Of a stretch of 64,000 nt of DNA, positions 25,730-34,302 are shown piece after piece. The DNA lies in contig CANMCX010000002.1 in assembly GCA_947496465.1 (NCBI GenBank), positions 620,001 to 684,000 on the forward strand. The letters are read 5' to 3'. Within the stretch, counting starts at the first letter, position 1, and each line of letters opens with the position of its first letter. The notes beneath the pieces were generated by a model that had not been told where the DNA came from, searched no databases, and saw only the letters and a list, made by a program, of their open reading frames with translations. A program made the position numbers and the translations under genes. The stretch is from Marinifilum_A sediminis (GTDB lineage Bacteria > Bacteroidota > Bacteroidia > Bacteroidales > Marinifilaceae).

Positions 25730-26404
25730 TTATACAGTGTAATTTCGAGCTCCAAAAATGGTACTTCCAACTCTTACCATAGTACTCCCCTCTTCAATGG
25801 CAAGTCGGTAATCTCCTGACATACCCATCGAAATCTCCTTAAACTCATTAATATCTTGAAAATGTTTCGTCTTAAGTTGATCAAATATGAATTTAAGGTT
25901 TTGAAATTCCTTTTTTATTTGATCTTCATTATCCGTAAATGTAGCCATCCCCATAACTCCAGTTATTCGAATATTCTCGAATCCTTTAAAAGTTTCTGAA
26001 TTTATTACTTCCTCTGCTTCGGGTAATGAAAATCCGAATTTTGTTTGTTCATCAGCAATATGAAACTGAAATAAACAATCGATAATTCTATTGTTTTTTT
26101 GCGCTTGTTTATTTATTTCTTTTAAAAGCTTTATACTATCAACAGCGTGAATTAGACTTACAAAAGAAGCAATGTATTTCACCTTATTACTTTGCAAATG
26201 ACCAATCATATGCCATTCAATATCCTTAGGTAATTCATTATATTTTCTGGTAAGCTCTTGAGGTTTATTTTCTCCAAATATTCTGTATCCACCCTCATAT
26301 GCTTCCATGATATCTTCATTTGGTTTAGTCTTTGAAACCGCCACCAATTTTACATTTTGAGGAATCGAATTTACTATCTCCTTTATTTTTTGAGGTATGC
26401 TCAT
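25730..26404 (-). CDS. yggS: YggS/PLPBP-family pyridoxal-phosphate homeostasis protein
   Basis: A 224-residue PLP-binding TIM-barrel protein. The Schiff-base lysine is K25 in KLVAVSKTKPN. FGENKPQE, IEWHMIGHLQSNKV, FTGVMGMATF-like VMGMATFTDN and the phosphate loop FKEISMGMSGDYRLAIEEGSTMVRVGSTIFG follow in the family order. These proteins buffer free PLP and influence amino-acid pools; they have no enzymatic activity of their own. The length is normal. It lies between the DHOD-like gene and rprY on the same strand, with a TAATTTTG -7 element at 26434-26441, so it is probably transcribed separately. Confidence 0.94.
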   Translation of the reverse strand: MSIPQKIKEIVNSIPQNVKLVAVSKTKPNEDIMEAYEGGYRIFGENKPQELTRKYNELPKDIEWHMIGHLQSNKVKYIASFVSLIHAVDSIKLLKEINKQAQKNNRIIDCLFQFHIADEQTKFGFSLPEAEEVINSETFKGFENIRITGVMGMATFTDNEDQIKKEFQNLKFIFDQLKTKHFQDINEFKEISMGMSGDYRLAIEEGSTMVRVGSTIFGARNYTV

Positions 26405-26475
26405 ACCAATATTATTTTTTGAAATTTAAAACCCAAAATTACTATTTTACTTTCGACAAATATTAAAAAAGAAAA

Positions 26476-27174
26476 TTAATTATCATCCGACAATATAAAT
26501 CCAACACCATGTACATTCTCAATTTTAACTTGAGGATCGGGCTTAAGGTGTTTGCGGAGTTTAGTAATGAACACATCTAAACTTCGTCCCATAAAATAAT
26601 CATTTTCGCCCCAAACTTTAACCAAAATATCCTCTCTTCGTAGTACATTATTTTTGCTTTGCAATAACAAATACAGCACTTCTCCCTCTTTTTGAGTGAT
26701 ACGTGATTCTTTACTATCAATAGTTAAAGTAAGATTGATATGATTGTAATCGAATTTTCCCAACTTAAATTGCATTTCGGACGGTTCCGCCTGAGCTCCC
26801 GAACGTTTTAATACTGCATTAATCCTTCTCACCAATTCTTCCTCATCAAAAGGTTTGGTAATGTAATCATCACCTCCTAAATCAAACCCTTTTAGCTTGT
26901 CTTCCTTTAAGGATTTTGCTGTAAGGAAAATAATTGGAACATCTTCATTTAGTTTTCGAATCTTTCTTCCCAAAGAAAAACCATCGAGTTTAGGAAGCAT
27001 AACATCCAAGAGACACAAATTAAACTCAGATTTTGCGAATTCATCAAACCCTTCTTCTCCATCTCTGGCAAGAGTTACAGTGAATCCTTCCATCTCTAAA
27101 AAATCATGTAATATTTGTCCAAGATTAGGGTCATCCTCGACTAGTAGTATATTTCTAAATAAATTTTTACTCAT
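26476..27174 (-). CDS. rprY: OmpR-family response regulator, RprY-like
   Basis: A 232-residue DNA-binding response regulator. The receiver domain has the acidic pair EDD at 13-15, the phosphoacceptor D57 in NLCLLDVMLPKLDGF, and FLTAKSLKEDKLKGFDLGGDDYITKPFDEEEL. The C-terminal winged helix has REDILVKVWGENDYFMGRSLDVFITKLRKHL and ends VHGVGFILSD, closely resembling Bacteroides RprY. It follows the sensor kinase gene by eight bases, so the pair forms one operon. RprY-type regulators in Bacteroidota are tied to envelope and stress responses and bind near sodium-transport and other genes. The symbol is by similarity only. Confidence 0.9.
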   Translation of the reverse strand: MSKNLFRNILLVEDDPNLGQILHDFLEMEGFTVTLARDGEEGFDEFAKSEFNLCLLDVMLPKLDGFSLGRKIRKLNEDVPIIFLTAKSLKEDKLKGFDLGGDDYITKPFDEEELVRRINAVLKRSGAQAEPSEMQFKLGKFDYNHINLTLTIDSKESRITQKEGEVLYLLLQSKNNVLRREDILVKVWGENDYFMGRSLDVFITKLRKHLKPDPQVKIENVHGVGFILSDDN

Positions 27175-27182
27175 ACTTAAAT

Positions 27183-28451
27183 TTACGCTTGAGGTAGAAT
27201 TACTGTAAATGTACTTCCAAAATTTCGTTTACTCCAAACATTTATTGAACCTTTATGTGCATCAATTATCATCCGAGAATACGATAATCCTATACCAAAA
27301 CCTTTTACATCGTGACGATCACCAGTTGGAGCACGATAATATCTTTCAAATATTTGTTTCTGTTCTTCCTTGGTCATTCCAATTCCTTTATCGGATACGA
27401 AAACTCGGAAATCTCCATTTACATTTTTAGTTTCTATTGTGATTTCAGGCTTTTCTGTAGAATATTTCATTGCATTATCCAATAAATTGAACATTACGTT
27501 CTGAATTAATTCCTGATCTCCTTTAATTAAATCATTCTTGGCATTTTTGTTAAAAATCATAGTCCCTTCACGTTCCGAAATGCGAACCGAAAGCGCTTCT
27601 GAACACTCCTCCAAAATAGAATGGGCATGAAAAGAGTTCGAATTCATCTGTAATTCTCCTCGCTCAATACAAGAAAGCTTAAGTAACTGATCGATCTGTT
27701 TTTTTAATCTGTTATTCTCAGTAGAGATCATATTGGAATAATGAACAACCTGATTACTATCGGAATAAATTTTCTCACGCCCCAACATTTTTCCTGCCAA
27801 GGCAATAGTTGCCATGGGTGTTTTAAATTCGTGAGCTATATTATTAATTAAGTCTGTAGTGCGCCCCAGTATTTTCTTATCCTTTATTAAGGAGAAAACT
27901 GTAATACTAAAAAAAGCAAACAAAATTAAAATCAATATCATTGATAAAATAAACATACTGCCCATGCTATCCATCAAACTTTGTTCACGCTTTTGAAAAT
28001 ACACATTAAGAACAGCTTTATCATGACTCAATGCTTTTCTTAAACTATAATAAAAACACTTGCTTCTTGGTTGTTCATCTGCAGTTGTTAAAACCTCAAT
28101 ATTATATGGCGATTGAATTTGATAATTTTGAAATTGTTCCTTAATAATAGAATCCAATCTATCCACTTCAGATTCAAGCAAAGCACTGTCGTTAGCATCA
28201 AACTTTGATTTATTCATGTAGGCTCTCATGGCTTCACAACTTTGACGATCTTTCGTGAATTCGTCAACCGACTCGTGCAATGCCATACCTACTCTATGAT
28301 TAAACTGTTCTTCATTTAAGCTTCTGGCTCTACTAATCCATCTAATTTGAATTAAAAGCAATAAAATGAGAACAATAACTGATACTCCAATGAATATCTG
28401 TATTCTATAAGTACTTATTTTGTCAATTATATTTCTAAATGAACCAATCAT
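27183..28451 (-). CDS. rprX: Sensor histidine kinase, RprX-like
   Basis: A 422-residue membrane kinase. Transmembrane helices lie at about 16-38 and 165-188. They enclose a ~125-residue periplasmic sensor with cysteines at 72 and 132 that could form a disulfide. The dimerisation domain carries the phosphorylated H207 in NIAHEFKTPMATIALAG. The ATPase domain has the N box NVMFNLLDNAMKYS, G1 DKGIGMTKEEQ, F-type ERYYR and G2 GFGIGLSYSRMII. It phosphorylates the RprY-like regulator encoded eight bases downstream. Upstream it is divergent from a Cys/Lys-rich secreted protein. The shared 181-base region holds repeated motifs (28487-28589). Confidence 0.9.
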   Translation of the reverse strand: MIGSFRNIIDKISTYRIQIFIGVSVIVLILLLLIQIRWISRARSLNEEQFNHRVGMALHESVDEFTKDRQSCEAMRAYMNKSKFDANDSALLESEVDRLDSIIKEQFQNYQIQSPYNIEVLTTADEQPRSKCFYYSLRKALSHDKAVLNVYFQKREQSLMDSMGSMFILSMILILILFAFFSITVFSLIKDKKILGRTTDLINNIAHEFKTPMATIALAGKMLGREKIYSDSNQVVHYSNMISTENNRLKKQIDQLLKLSCIERGELQMNSNSFHAHSILEECSEALSVRISEREGTMIFNKNAKNDLIKGDQELIQNVMFNLLDNAMKYSTEKPEITIETKNVNGDFRVFVSDKGIGMTKEEQKQIFERYYRAPTGDRHDVKGFGIGLSYSRMIIDAHKGSINVWSKRNFGSTFTVILPQA

Positions 28452-28486
28452 GTATTATCGTCTGAATGTCTATGTTTTATGGTATT

Positions 28487-28589
28487 TTTAACAATTCAAA
28501 GTTAGCTTATTTTTTAAAAGTTAATTATGCTTTAACAATTCATTAACAAGAGATAAAAAGATCTTTTACGTTCTTTACTAAACAATTCA
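28487..28589 (+). promoter_or_regulatory. Repeated AACAATTCA motif and candidate response-regulator site
   Basis: TTTAACAATTCA occurs at 28487-28498 and 28531-28542, and CTAAACAATTCA at 28578-28589, 44 and 47 bases apart. The middle copy extends to TTAACAA-N4-TTAACAA (28532-28549), a direct repeat with 11-base spacing like OmpR-family binding sites. The region lies between rprX and the divergent Cys-rich gene. A link to RprY is inferred from position only. Confidence 0.4.
28497..28504 (-). promoter_or_regulatory. Candidate -7 element of rprXY
   Basis: On the minus strand TAACTTTG is an exact TAnnTTTG match, 45 bases before the rprX start. It overlaps the end of one TTTAACAATTCA repeat (28487-28498). 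Confidence 0.4.
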
Positions 28590-28632
28590 ATAAAAAACTA
28601 AACGGATTAATTAACATTTAAAAATTATAACA

Positions 28633-28977
28633 ATGAAAAAATTATTATTTAGCCTTGTATTTGTTTTTGCGATTAGTGCAGTGAGTATTGCTATTCAACC
28701 TGTTACCATTACTACTGATAACGATATTGTTTTAACTCAGGATAACGACCAGGATCAAGAACAAAAGAAAGATAAAAAAGTTAAAAAAGAAGCGAAAGCA
28801 GAAAAAAAAGCCTGCTGTAAAAAAGCAAAAAAAGATTGCTCGAAAAAGGAGTGTTCGAAAACTGCTAAAGCAAAAAAATGTGGTTCTGAGTGCAAAAAAG
28901 AAGCTTGTACTAAAGAAGCAAGTGCAAAGAAAAAATGCGACGCAAACTGTCAGAAAGAATGTTGCAAGAAATCATAA
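28633..28977 (+). CDS. Secreted Lys/Cys-rich small protein
   Basis: A 114-residue protein with a signal peptide (about 1-21). An acidic stretch (29-43, TDNDIVLTQDNDQDQ) precedes a lysine-rich C-terminal half with 11 cysteines at 61, 62, 69, 74, 83, 87, 92, 102, 106, 110 and 111. The Cys spacing (CC, CxxxC, CxxxCC) suggests metal binding or a disulfide-rich fold in the periplasm. It does not match metallothioneins I know. The gene is divergent from rprXY, has its own terminator and is probably highly expressed or regulated. Low sequence complexity makes homology searches unreliable. Confidence 0.75.
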   Translation: MKKLLFSLVFVFAISAVSIAIQPVTITTDNDIVLTQDNDQDQEQKKDKKVKKEAKAEKKACCKKAKKDCSKKECSKTAKAKKCGSECKKEACTKEASAKKKCDANCQKECCKKS

Positions 28978-28996
28978 GGATAACAAAATAACTTAC

Positions 28997-29030
28997 AAAA
29001 CCCTTCGAATTTATATAGAAGGGTTTTTTT
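28997..29030 (+). terminator. Intrinsic terminator of the Cys-rich gene
   Basis: Ten-base arms AAAACCCTTC and GAAGGGTTTT flank an 11-base loop and are followed by a T-run. Confidence 0.85.
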
Positions 29031-29090
29031 GTGCACTTTTGGTACAATTTATGTACACTCCATATCGTTTAATAAGTAAATAATACACCA

Positions 29091-29666
29091 ATGAAAAAAT
29101 CGTTTCTATTCATATTCAGCCTATTATTTTGTTACGCGATATTTGCACAAAATGTAGAGCGATACATGAAATATCACGATAAAGGGAGAATGCTAATTCT
29201 TGAAGGAAAATATGAACAAGCAATACCTCACTTAGATACTGCAATTTATATCATGCCTTACTACCCCACCATATTTCAGGATAGAGGTTACGCCAAAATG
29301 CAATTAAAAAAATACAACGAGGCGATTCTGGATTTTAATCATGTATTAAATAAAAAACCATACTTAACTGAAGTACGTTTGCAACGAGGTATGGCATATT
29401 ATCACGTCAATCAACTGGATGCAGCAGAATACGATTTAGTCGAAGTCATGAACTCCAATCCATCCAAAAGCAGAGAAGCAATAATTTACCTTGACAACAT
29501 ACAAAAAGAAAGAGATATTGCATTTGAAAGAAATCAGGAAAAACTGATGGAATTAAGATATCGTGTTGAAAATGAAAGAATGATGCGAGCACGTCATAGA
29601 GAAGAGGTTATTTGGAATACAGTTGTTCCTTTAGCATTTTGGACCACTGTATTTTTAACCTGGTGA
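29091..29666 (+). CDS. TPR-repeat secreted or periplasmic protein
   Basis: A 191-residue protein with a signal peptide (about 1-20, ending AIFAQ). It has at least two tetratricopeptide repeats: KGRMLILEGKYEQAIPHLDTAI then PTIFQDRGYAKMQLKKYNEAILDFNHVL, and a third, weaker unit. A basic helical segment rich in Arg/Glu follows. The last ~15 residues are hydrophobic and could act as a C-terminal anchor. TPRs bind other proteins; no partner is evident. Its last 12 bases overlap the 3' end of the antiporter gene on the other strand, leaving no room for a terminator between the two. Confidence 0.8.
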   Translation: MKKSFLFIFSLLFCYAIFAQNVERYMKYHDKGRMLILEGKYEQAIPHLDTAIYIMPYYPTIFQDRGYAKMQLKKYNEAILDFNHVLNKKPYLTEVRLQRGMAYYHVNQLDAAEYDLVEVMNSNPSKSREAIIYLDNIQKERDIAFERNQEKLMELRYRVENERMMRARHREEVIWNTVVPLAFWTTVFLTW

Positions 29667-31673
29667 TTCTGAATCGGATTGAAATGGCTTTCGCTTAAAA
29701 GAAATTGTTTTACCCGCAAACCATATTTTCTTATAATCGGAAGCCTCGTTATTTTCCATTTTCAATCTAAACTTTTCGATACTAGAAATGGAACCAACAA
29801 CAGTAAGAACATCTCCTAGTCGCAAACGGGTATATCCTGTTGAAATTAAAGTGTTCTGATTCCTCTTTGTTGCTAAAATTATGAGATCTGTTGGAATTTG
29901 TAAATCTCTAATCGCTGTGCCATGCAATTCATGGTTCTGCATTTCTACATCAATTGTATCCTGATTTTCTTCCATTCCTAAAAGTAATGATGTTGCTATT
30001 GGCGATCGAACCAAATGGTCCATTAGACTTACCATAACCGTAGAGGGCTCAACGATTAAAGCACCCAATTCATGAAATTTATTAATGAAATTACGCTCAT
30101 TAACTCTTACCACAACATCTCTGGTTCCAAAATGTTCATAAGCCAATTCACAAATTTTTAAGTTGTCCTCATCCTGATTTAAAAGCACCAGAGCATCAGC
30201 ACCTTCTGTACCAATTGATTGCAAATGTTTAAGTGAAAAATCCTCAATATGAATCACCCTAACACCTTGATATTCCAAATTGGCTTTATCTTTACTCCGC
30301 GTTACCAACTTCACCTTCCAATCATGATCTGTTAGTTGCCTGGCTAGTGCCAGCGACTGACCTTCCAATCCAAAAATCAATGCTTTTTTCACCCTGTTTT
30401 CGTGTTGCAACTCTCTTTGTTTATGACTCTCGCCCACCAGTAATATAGACCATTTAAATAAAGGTGGTCCAACTATTTCATTCAACACAATAACTGCAAT
30501 TAAAATGGTAGAAAACTGAGCTCCCCAAACTGGATACTTTGCAGCAATAACAGAAACCAATCCTATGGCAACACCAGCTTGAGTTACAAATGGCATCCAA
30601 AAAATCTTATTATAATAATTAGGATTACCTCCTAAAGCACCTCCTACATAGGCTCCAATTGCAATACTTACAAGTCTTATTACAAAAAAGATTAATGCAA
30701 CTGCCCATGTATTTTGTAAGATATCTAATTTAACCGAAGCACCTGTTAAGGTATAGAACAAAACGTAAATTAATGGGACTATCATTTCAATAATCTTATT
30801 GAATTCACGTCTGTTTTTTCCAAAATTCACTACAACAAAACTACCAAGAATACAAATTAAAAGAGGTTCAATATAAATATCAAAACCAAACCATAACAAA
30901 CTTTTATTATGCACTAAAGCCGCCAGTAAATAGATACTGTAACCTGAAAGAACTATAAACAATGCCTTAAGTTTGGTAATCATATTTACAGCTAGAATAA
31001 AGTTCATCAGCTGTCCTAATACAAAACCTAAAAAAATAGATAAACAAAGTTCACCCATTAAAATAATAACCAACCAAACATCAAAAGGCACATTGGTTAT
31101 CAGAGCATCGGCTACAGCAAAACAAATGGTAAATAATATGATAACCAAAACATCCTTAATCACAGTAACCCCAATTGCTGTTTGCGTAAATGGCCCTTTG
31201 GCTCTCAACTCATTAATAACCGCTATTGCCGATGCTGGTGAACGAGTTACAAAAACAGTTCCCATCAACAATGCAATTGCCATTTTAAATTCAAATGACA
31301 TGTCGGACATAAACTGTATACGCTCCGAAATTAAAAGTACGACTGCAACACTTATACCAAATGTAAACACTAACTGTCCTATTGTCATCCATTTGATACT
31401 CCTCATTCTTCCCTTTAAATCTTTCAAATACAATTCAGCACCAGCTGCAAAAGCAATAAATGAAAGCGATACCTCATTTAAAAAATACAATTTGGGAATT
31501 GACTCCGATGGAATTAAATTCAAGATATAAGGTCCTGATAAAATTCCAATAAAAAGTAATCCTGTAATAACAGGTAATTTCACCTTAGGAAAATATGTAG
31601 CAATTCTATTAGCAGCAACAGCTACAATAATAAATCCAGTCAAAACCATCAATATTTCCACAGATTCACCCAT
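29655..31673 (-). CDS. Kef/CPA2-type cation:proton antiporter with TrkA-like regulatory domains
   Basis: A 672-residue membrane protein. Residues ~1-400 contain about 12 transmembrane helices of the Na+/H+ exchanger fold, with VTRSPASAIAVINEL and GVTVIKDVLVIILF at the positions of the ion-translocation helices. Residues ~415-535 form an RCK/TrkA-N Rossmann domain (KKALIFGLEGQSLALARQL, then ADALVLLNQDEDNLKICELA). A C-terminal TrkA-C domain (about 575-650) has TDLIILATKRNQNTLIS and LRLGDVLTVVGS. It exports K+ or Na+ in exchange for protons, gated by a nucleotide or thiol ligand bound to RCK. It overlaps the TPR gene tail to tail by 12 bases. Confidence 0.9.
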   Translation of the reverse strand: MGESVEILMVLTGFIIVAVAANRIATYFPKVKLPVITGLLFIGILSGPYILNLIPSESIPKLYFLNEVSLSFIAFAAGAELYLKDLKGRMRSIKWMTIGQLVFTFGISVAVVLLISERIQFMSDMSFEFKMAIALLMGTVFVTRSPASAIAVINELRAKGPFTQTAIGVTVIKDVLVIILFTICFAVADALITNVPFDVWLVIILMGELCLSIFLGFVLGQLMNFILAVNMITKLKALFIVLSGYSIYLLAALVHNKSLLWFGFDIYIEPLLICILGSFVVVNFGKNRREFNKIIEMIVPLIYVLFYTLTGASVKLDILQNTWAVALIFFVIRLVSIAIGAYVGGALGGNPNYYNKIFWMPFVTQAGVAIGLVSVIAAKYPVWGAQFSTILIAVIVLNEIVGPPLFKWSILLVGESHKQRELQHENRVKKALIFGLEGQSLALARQLTDHDWKVKLVTRSKDKANLEYQGVRVIHIEDFSLKHLQSIGTEGADALVLLNQDEDNLKICELAYEHFGTRDVVVRVNERNFINKFHELGALIVEPSTVMVSLMDHLVRSPIATSLLLGMEENQDTIDVEMQNHELHGTAIRDLQIPTDLIILATKRNQNTLISTGYTRLRLGDVLTVVGSISSIEKFRLKMENNEASDYKKIWFAGKTISFKRKPFQSDSESPG

Positions 31674-32022
31674 TTCTTTACAATGTATAGTTTATTAAAT
31701 TTAGATATCATCATTTCGAATATTCATCATATTTAATAATGAATATATTTTAAGATACTGAATAATCTGAATTCTTGCAATATTTCATACTTTTCAATTA
31801 CAGATTGCTACTCATGTTCACAAGCGAACACAAACTGTACGATACACAACAATAAAAATATCAAACATCCAACCCGCCATCCTACTAAGCTCCTCTTAAT
31901 TAACACATTGCACTTATTGGCATGAAAACTGATCAATAACCATTGAACCTACTAACAATATTACAAACAAGTGATAATAATCACAGATACGTGTAACGAA
32001 TTGAATTAATAACCAAAACGAG
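31674..32022. other. Intergenic region without a recognised gene (349 bases)
   Basis: The antiporter and the HExxH gene diverge here. I see no gene, terminator or exact TAnnTTTG promoter. Two short inverted repeats are visible, TGTTC-N6-GAACA at 31815-31830 and GTGAT-N5-TCAC at about 31971-31984, both too short to call. Confidence 0.4.
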
Positions 32023-32988
32023 ATGAAGACCACAAAAAATTTGCTGATGATACTCTCTGTAATAATAGCGAGTTTTCAAATGTCCATCGGAGCAAATCAG
32101 ATCTATACATCCGATGAGATTAAAAAAATATTGGACGAAACCACAGAAATTTGTAATAATGACAACGGACTACTTTGGGGATGTAGTTTGGATGTTCCAA
32201 TACTTTTTGTTGATGAATTAAATGGAATTATCTATTCAAACAAAAATTCAACTTCTTTAAAACTTGAAATGGATAAAGATATTTTCAAAGGTGAACTTCC
32301 TGAATTTATTCAAGTAAAAAAAGGACCTGTTAAAATTGGAAAAAGAAACTGGGCTTTGATTCCTCTGCCACTTCCTGAAGATAAGATTGAAAGACAGTGT
32401 ATCATACTTCACGAAGCTTTTCATTGTTTACAGCCTCAGCTTGAGCTGAAACCAATGCCATATCAAAACAACCATATGGATGAAATGGAAGCAAGAGTAT
32501 GGTTGAAACTGGAATGGAGAGCACTTAATTTAGCTTTGGAATCGGAAGGTGACAATCGCAAACAAGCAATTGTTGATGCAATTTGTTTTAGAAAATACAG
32601 AAGAGCTATTTTTTCCAATTGCAACGGTTGCGAAAATCGATTCGAGATTCATGAAGGAATGGCGGAATATACTGCAAATAAAATTTGCCGTACCAAAACA
32701 AATTTCAAGGAACATTTACAACGCAAATTAGATGGTCTATGGAACTCCCCATCATTTGTTAATTGTTTTGCCTACTATTCTGGTCCAGTTTATGCGTACT
32801 TACTTGACGAGACTGATATAAATTGGAGAAATCAATTAGGCGCTAAAGACGACATTGCCTTAATTGTACAATCTGCCTACAACCTATCTCTTCCTTTTGA
32901 TGTTTTTATGGAAGCTGAAGAAAGATCGGTACTGTATAGCGGTGCAAAAATTATGGGAGAAGAACTTGATAGAGAAATTGCATTATAA
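32023..32988 (+). CDS. Putative secreted HExxH metallopeptidase-like protein
   Basis: A 321-residue protein with a signal peptide (about 1-23). A zinc-peptidase motif H130-E131-A-F-H134 lies in IILHEAFHCLQPQ. It is followed by a helical stretch with MDEMEARVWLKLEWRAL and by H210-E211-G-x-A-E215 in EIHEGMAEYTA. This resembles the downstream glutamate motif of gluzincin and minigluzincin peptidases. The C-terminal half has a YSGPVYAYLLDE segment. I do not recognise a named family. Peptidase activity is inferred from the motif alone, and the export signal places it in the periplasm or outside. It is monocistronic with a 349-base upstream gap. Confidence 0.65.
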   Translation: MKTTKNLLMILSVIIASFQMSIGANQIYTSDEIKKILDETTEICNNDNGLLWGCSLDVPILFVDELNGIIYSNKNSTSLKLEMDKDIFKGELPEFIQVKKGPVKIGKRNWALIPLPLPEDKIERQCIILHEAFHCLQPQLELKPMPYQNNHMDEMEARVWLKLEWRALNLALESEGDNRKQAIVDAICFRKYRRAIFSNCNGCENRFEIHEGMAEYTANKICRTKTNFKEHLQRKLDGLWNSPSFVNCFAYYSGPVYAYLLDETDINWRNQLGAKDDIALIVQSAYNLSLPFDVFMEAEERSVLYSGAKIMGEELDREIAL

Positions 32989-33116
32989 GATTTTTCCATC
33001 CTGAATTCACTTCTAGTTTTGGAAATTTCACCCCGGGGCAACATAATTGTTGCCCCTTCTTTATTATTTACTTTTCGCTTTTCTTTCCTTAACTTTAATA
33101 TAAAAAATAAAAGAGA

Positions 33117-33380
33117 ATGAATATACTATTAGAACAAGGTTGGAGTGAAATAGACAGCAAATTGGTTAAAAATTATATTTTAACCAATTTTGTTGAAGCT
33201 GTTAATTTTATCAATTTAATTGCCAACGACGCAGAAAAAGCTGATCATCATCCAGACATAAAGCTTTATAAATACAAAAATGTTCGGATTACGCTAACCA
33301 CACATTCCAAAAGAAGAATCACGAAAAAGGATATTTCTTTAGCCATGCAGATTGATAAAATTTTTGATTCAATGAATTAG
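33117..33380 (+). CDS. phhB: Pterin-4a-carbinolamine dehydratase
   Basis: An 87-residue enzyme of the PCD/DCoH family. It is slightly shorter than most at the N-terminus. The signature is intact: EKADHHPDIKLYKYKNVRITLTTH, with the catalytic His-His-Pro and the later His, then the acidic KKDISLAMQID. It dehydrates 4a-hydroxytetrahydropterin formed by aromatic amino-acid hydroxylases. No phenylalanine hydroxylase is in this window. It converges with pheA, with one base between the two stop codons. Both genes concern phenylalanine, which makes the pairing notable. Confidence 0.9.
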   Translation: MNILLEQGWSEIDSKLVKNYILTNFVEAVNFINLIANDAEKADHHPDIKLYKYKNVRITLTTHSKRRITKKDISLAMQIDKIFDSMN

Positions 33381-33381
33381 A

Positions 33382-34221
33382 TTATCGAATCATTAAACCC
33401 TTATTGTAAGTTCCCAATATTGTCATTTCCTTAGCTGATTCTGATATTTTATTCATTACATTTTTAAATTGACTTGGTAACTCAAATTCTAAATCTACAT
33501 GAAAAAAATATTCCCAATTTACTCCTGGAATAGGTAGCGATTGTATCTTAGATAAGTTTATTTTCTCTTTTGCAAAACAATCCAAAATATGTGATAAACT
33601 TCCTGGTTTGTGGCTGGTACTAAAATAAAGTGACGCTTTTGTAAAACCACCATTGGGTTTTACATCCTGGCTACGTTTTAAAAGAAAAAAACGTGTCTGA
33701 TTATTCTTTATGCTCTCAATTTCATGAGCAATTATTTGCAATCCATATAACTCAGCAGGCAAGTCGCCAGCTATGGCTCCAATTCCTTTCAAACCATTTT
33801 CGCTAATATTTCTAGCACTTATTGCAGTATCCTCAGTTTCAACCAACTTAATATTAGGATATTCACGAAAGAAAGCTCTACATTGATTAATTGCCATTGG
33901 GTGAGAATGAACCTCTGTTAGATCTTCAATTTTCTGACCCGGTAAAACCATTAAATTCTGCTTGATACGAAGATAAATCTCACCTTCTATTACCAAACCT
34001 GAATCTTGTAATAATCCATAATTCTGTAAAATACTTCCTGCGATGGAATTTTCTATTGCCATAATACCACCATCGCAAACATTTTCATCTTGCACTAAAT
34101 CTACCAATTTGGCAAAATTCTCAGCTGGAATTATTTCAACATCTTCACCATAATAAGCATTTGCCGCAATATGGTGAAAGCAACCTTCTACTCCTTGAAT
34201 TACAATTCTTCTTTTGTCCAT
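33382..34221 (-). CDS. pheA: Prephenate dehydratase
   Basis: A 279-residue enzyme that converts prephenate to phenylpyruvate, the committed step of phenylalanine synthesis. The start is the ATG at 34219-34221 (MDKRRIVIQGVEG). Extending further upstream needs a TTG start and runs into the terminator. The catalytic domain holds GVEGCFHHIAANAYYG, DGGIMAIENSIAGSI, LEVHSHP-like EVHSHPMAINQC and the catalytic TRF in NNQTRFFLL. An ACT domain (about 205-279) has KPGSLSHILDCFAKEKINLSKIQS and should bind phenylalanine. There is no chorismate mutase domain, and the gene is monocistronic. Its 300-base leader (34222-34530) encodes two Phe-rich peptides with two terminators, so control by transcription attenuation is likely. 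Confidence 0.94.
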   Translation of the reverse strand: MDKRRIVIQGVEGCFHHIAANAYYGEDVEIIPAENFAKLVDLVQDENVCDGGIMAIENSIAGSILQNYGLLQDSGLVIEGEIYLRIKQNLMVLPGQKIEDLTEVHSHPMAINQCRAFFREYPNIKLVETEDTAISARNISENGLKGIGAIAGDLPAELYGLQIIAHEIESIKNNQTRFFLLKRSQDVKPNGGFTKASLYFSTSHKPGSLSHILDCFAKEKINLSKIQSLPIPGVNWEYFFHVDLEFELPSQFKNVMNKISESAKEMTILGTYNKGLMIR

Positions 34222-34252
34222 GGTTATATTGATTTCGTTAGATTTTTTTTTC

Positions 34253-34281
34253 AAAAAAAAAGTCCTGTTAAAAACAGGACT
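34253..34281 (-). terminator. Second attenuator terminator of pheA
   Basis: On the minus strand AGTCCTGTT, loop TTA and AACAGGACT are followed by eight T residues, ending 32 bases before the pheA ATG. Its 5' arm (AGAGTCCTGT, 34283-34274) can instead pair over ten bases, one of them G-U, with ACAGGATTCT at 34322-34313. That segment overlaps the last codons of leader peptide 2, so the alternative structure is an antiterminator. Confidence 0.8.
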
Positions 34282-34302
34282 CTTTATTGTATATTTAAAA
34301 AT

